The translations under genes were made by a program, and so were the position numbers. From Thiohalorhabdus denitrificans (GTDB taxonomy: Bacteria; Pseudomonadota; Gammaproteobacteria; Thiohalorhabdales; Thiohalorhabdaceae): a DNA stretch of 64,000 nt. The DNA is taken from contig NZ_LJCP01000011.1 of NCBI RefSeq assembly GCF_001399755.1, forward strand, positions 310,001-374,000, written 5' to 3'. Below are positions 62,513 through 64,000 of this stretch, piece after piece (position 1 is the first letter of the stretch; each line of letters opens with the position of its first letter). Under the pieces are notes generated by a model. That model worked only from the letters and a program-made list of their open reading frames with translations. It searched no databases and was not told the DNA's origin.

Positions 62513-62612
62513 GCTGCCGTCCTCCCGTTTCCGGTTGCGTGGAAAGCGGGACAAGGTACCCCGAACGGATGGGAAACCAAAGGGGTGGGGCTAGCCGGAC
62601 GCGACCTTCAGA

Positions 62613-62745
62613 ACCATTGGATCACGCCCAGGCGGAAACCGAAATCGGGGGCACCGTCCGAGAGGCCGACGAAGGCCTAGCTGGTGAGCGTCCGGCTGGA
62701 AGAGAGTGGCCCGAAGCCCCAAGAACGTCTCCACCGACGCATCCC
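62613..62745 (-). pseudogene. Possible remnant of an outer-membrane barrel protein C-terminus
   Basis: On the minus strand, one frame ends AFVGLSDGAPDFGFRLGVIQWF and a stop, exactly like the last strand of an outer-membrane barrel, but an in-frame TAG stands directly before it. A second frame upstream reads ETFLGLRATLFQPDAHQ. Together they look like a frameshifted, decayed barrel gene. No start region or signal peptide is found. The rest of the 433-bp gap (62513-62945) shows nothing recognisable. Confidence 0.35.
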
Positions 62746-62945
62746 GGCCACGCCCAGAGCCACCTTTCGGGGCCAGGCCGGCCGCCGCCCTTTTCATTCC
62801 GGCCGCAATCGCCCCGCCACCCGGGGACACGGGCCGCACGGGCCGGAAACGGTAAGGCTCCTCTCCCGACCCATTACGCCGCCCACCGGGCGCGGTCAAC
62901 GGCGGGAGGAGGCTCGGCGGCTGGAACTTGAGGGAACGGGCGGGA

Positions 62946-63197
62946 TCAGGCGTCCGGGGCGGGCAGACCCCGCTTCTCCCGCTGTTTCTCCACCAGCATG
63001 AGCAGCGGCTTGAGGTTGATCTTCTCCTGGGCGGTCACCTGGGGGTCCTCGTAGATGGCGTGCCGCCCCAGACGTTCCACCTCCAGAAGCTCCTCGTCGC
63101 TGAGGGCGTCGAAGGAGAAGTCCCCGTTGCCGTCGGCGTACTTCTCCTCCAGCTGGTCGAAATAGTCGGCGAGGGCCGGGCGGTAATCGTCAGCCAT
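62946..63197 (-). CDS. Hypothetical small acidic protein
   Basis: An 83-residue, strongly acidic, helical protein (DYRPALADYFDQLEEKYADGNGDFSFDALSDEELLEVERLGRHAIYEDP near the start, INLKPLLMLVEKQREKRGL near the end). No family is recognised. It ends normally and is divergent from the hemerythrin-domain gene, with 123 bp between them. The ribosome site is weak (AGAGAG). Confidence 0.65.
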   Translation of the reverse strand: MADDYRPALADYFDQLEEKYADGNGDFSFDALSDEELLEVERLGRHAIYEDPQVTAQEKINLKPLLMLVEKQREKRGLPAPDA

Positions 63198-63320
63198 GGC
63201 TTTGCTCTCTGGATGGGTAGGGGTAGGCTGAACCGCACTTCCCGGGGAGGCCATCGGCCTCCGGAAAGACGGGATCCTGTTCACGGGAAGCAAGGGTAGA
63301 CCGAAACGGAGCGAGAGACC

Positions 63321-64000
63321 ATGACCGCAGCCGATCAGCCCCATACCCTGGACCTCCGCGACGAATCCCGGCCCCGCATGGCGGCCCTGGCTGGCGTCCA
63401 GCAGAGGGAGGAGGGCCAGACCCTGGAGCTCCTCTTCGCCGAGGAGCCCAGCCTGCTCATGCAGGCGGTGGCCCTCATGATGCGCAACCGCTTCCACTGG
63501 GAGGTCGCCGAGGCCGACCACGGCACCTGGCGGGTCCGGGTGGTGGACCGCGATGCGGTGGAGCCCGACTCCCTCACCGAACTGCTCTCCCGGGACCACG
63601 AGCGCCTCGACCGGCTGTTCGCCATTGCCCTCCAGCACGCCAACAAGGGCGAGGTGGACGCCGCCCTGCCGCTGGTGGAGTCCTGCTACCAGGGCCTGCG
63701 CCGCCACATCTACTGCGAGAACGACGTCCTCGCCCCCCACTTCGGCATCCCGGAGGAGAGCCCCCACGGCGACCCCACCAACACCATGCTCCACGAGCAC
63801 GACAACATCCTGCAGGAGCTGGCGGAGATCCGGGAGATGGCCAGCCTGGGCGAGGCGGCCGACGCCTCCATGATCGCGGCCCTCATGGGCATCCTCTCCG
63901 GGGGGCTGGCCAAGCACGAGGGGCGCGAGGAGCAGAACCTGTTCCCGCAATGGGACGCCGCCCTGCGCCGCGAGCCCGCCCCCGGGCTGCTGGAGCGCGC
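63321..64000 (+). CDS. DUF2249-like/hemerythrin HHE-domain protein, 3' end cut by window edge
   Basis: The open frame from the ATG at 63321 runs off the right edge (226 codons visible). Residues 1-80 look like a DUF2249/SirA-type domain: HTLDLRDESRPRMAALAGVQQREEGQTLELLF, then MMRNRFHWEV and GTWRVRVV. Residues from about 90 form a hemerythrin-like four-helix bundle with metal-ligand pattern DHERLDRLFAIA, YQGLRRHIYCENDVLAPHF, HEHDNILQELAEI and LAKHEGREEQNLFPQWD. It may bind a di-iron centre and sense or store O2 or NO. GCGAGAGACC precedes the ATG. Confidence 0.8.
   Translation, partial: MTAADQPHTLDLRDESRPRMAALAGVQQREEGQTLELLFAEEPSLLMQAVALMMRNRFHWEVAEADHGTWRVRVVDRDAVEPDSLTELLSRDHERLDRLFAIALQHANKGEVDAALPLVESCYQGLRRHIYCENDVLAPHFGIPEESPHGDPTNTMLHEHDNILQELAEIREMASLGEAADASMIAALMGILSGGLAKHEGREEQNLFPQWDAALRREPAPGLLER

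Overview
The window is a GC-rich (roughly two thirds or more G+C), densely coded chromosomal segment with gammaproteobacterial gene content. Thiosulfate dehydrogenase (TsdA type), a cytochrome c4, a DsrE-like sulfur protein, a persulfide dioxygenase-like hydrolase and a group 3b-type [NiFe] hydrogenase suggest a sulfur-oxidising lithotroph. The large copper/heavy-metal islands suggest a metal-rich habitat. The genus cannot be fixed from this sequence. No rRNA, tRNA, CRISPR array or insertion sequence was found. Dispersed REP-type palindromes are present.

Region 1 (1-14.4 kb) is mainly copper defence. On the minus strand lie cueR (MerR family), the Cu(I) P-type ATPase copA and the chaperone copZ, which runs off the left edge. 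Upstream are a methyltransferase, a membrane protein and a SHOCT protein. After an EamA exporter, a DsbA-like protein and a GH100-like glycosidase comes a plus-strand periplasmic copper cluster: small Cys/His protein, multicopper oxidase, outer-membrane PcoB/CopB, second SHOCT protein, CPH-type ATPase CopB, and a Met/His-rich Spy-like protein. It is preceded by a MerR-type promoter with a 19-bp spacer.

Region 2 (14.5-24.3 kb, minus strand) is a second metal-efflux locus: GDT1 and CDF transporters, a BlaI-type repressor, a BlaR1-like M56 membrane protease, a TolC-like channel, DUF3147, a His-rich periplasmic protein, a membrane-fusion lipoprotein and an HME-type RND pump. The protease lacks the beta-lactam sensor domain and instead has a Cys/His cluster in its predicted periplasmic loop. 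Two nearly identical BlaI-type operators flank the regulator pair. This is the best candidate for an undescribed system: a metal-triggered protease/repressor switch for RND efflux.

Region 3 (24.6-35.2 kb) holds ArsR-MFS-rhodanese, an ABC transporter/FtsX permease/AttH lipocalin set with dtd inside it, a Cys-less AhpD-like protein, a compositionally mosaic secreted protein of unknown function, a persulfide dioxygenase-like enzyme and an outer-membrane barrel.

Region 4 (35.3-51 kb) begins with a clear cobalamin riboswitch upstream of an orphan gene. Hydrogenase delta and alpha subunits and their protease follow on the minus strand. Then come modE and modABC with a ModE operator, and a zinc-uptake locus (znuABC, two paralogous porins, a small Cys-pair protein). 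SlyD and the hydrogenase gamma and beta subunits close the region, so the four-subunit hydrogenase is split by about 10 kb.

Region 5 (51-64 kb) carries dsrE-like, tsdA and cytochrome c4 genes, a GH15-DUF547 fusion, small Cys-rich and retropepsin-like proteins, two EF-hand secreted proteins, pepN, a YjbQ protein, and a DUF2249-like/hemerythrin protein cut by the right edge.
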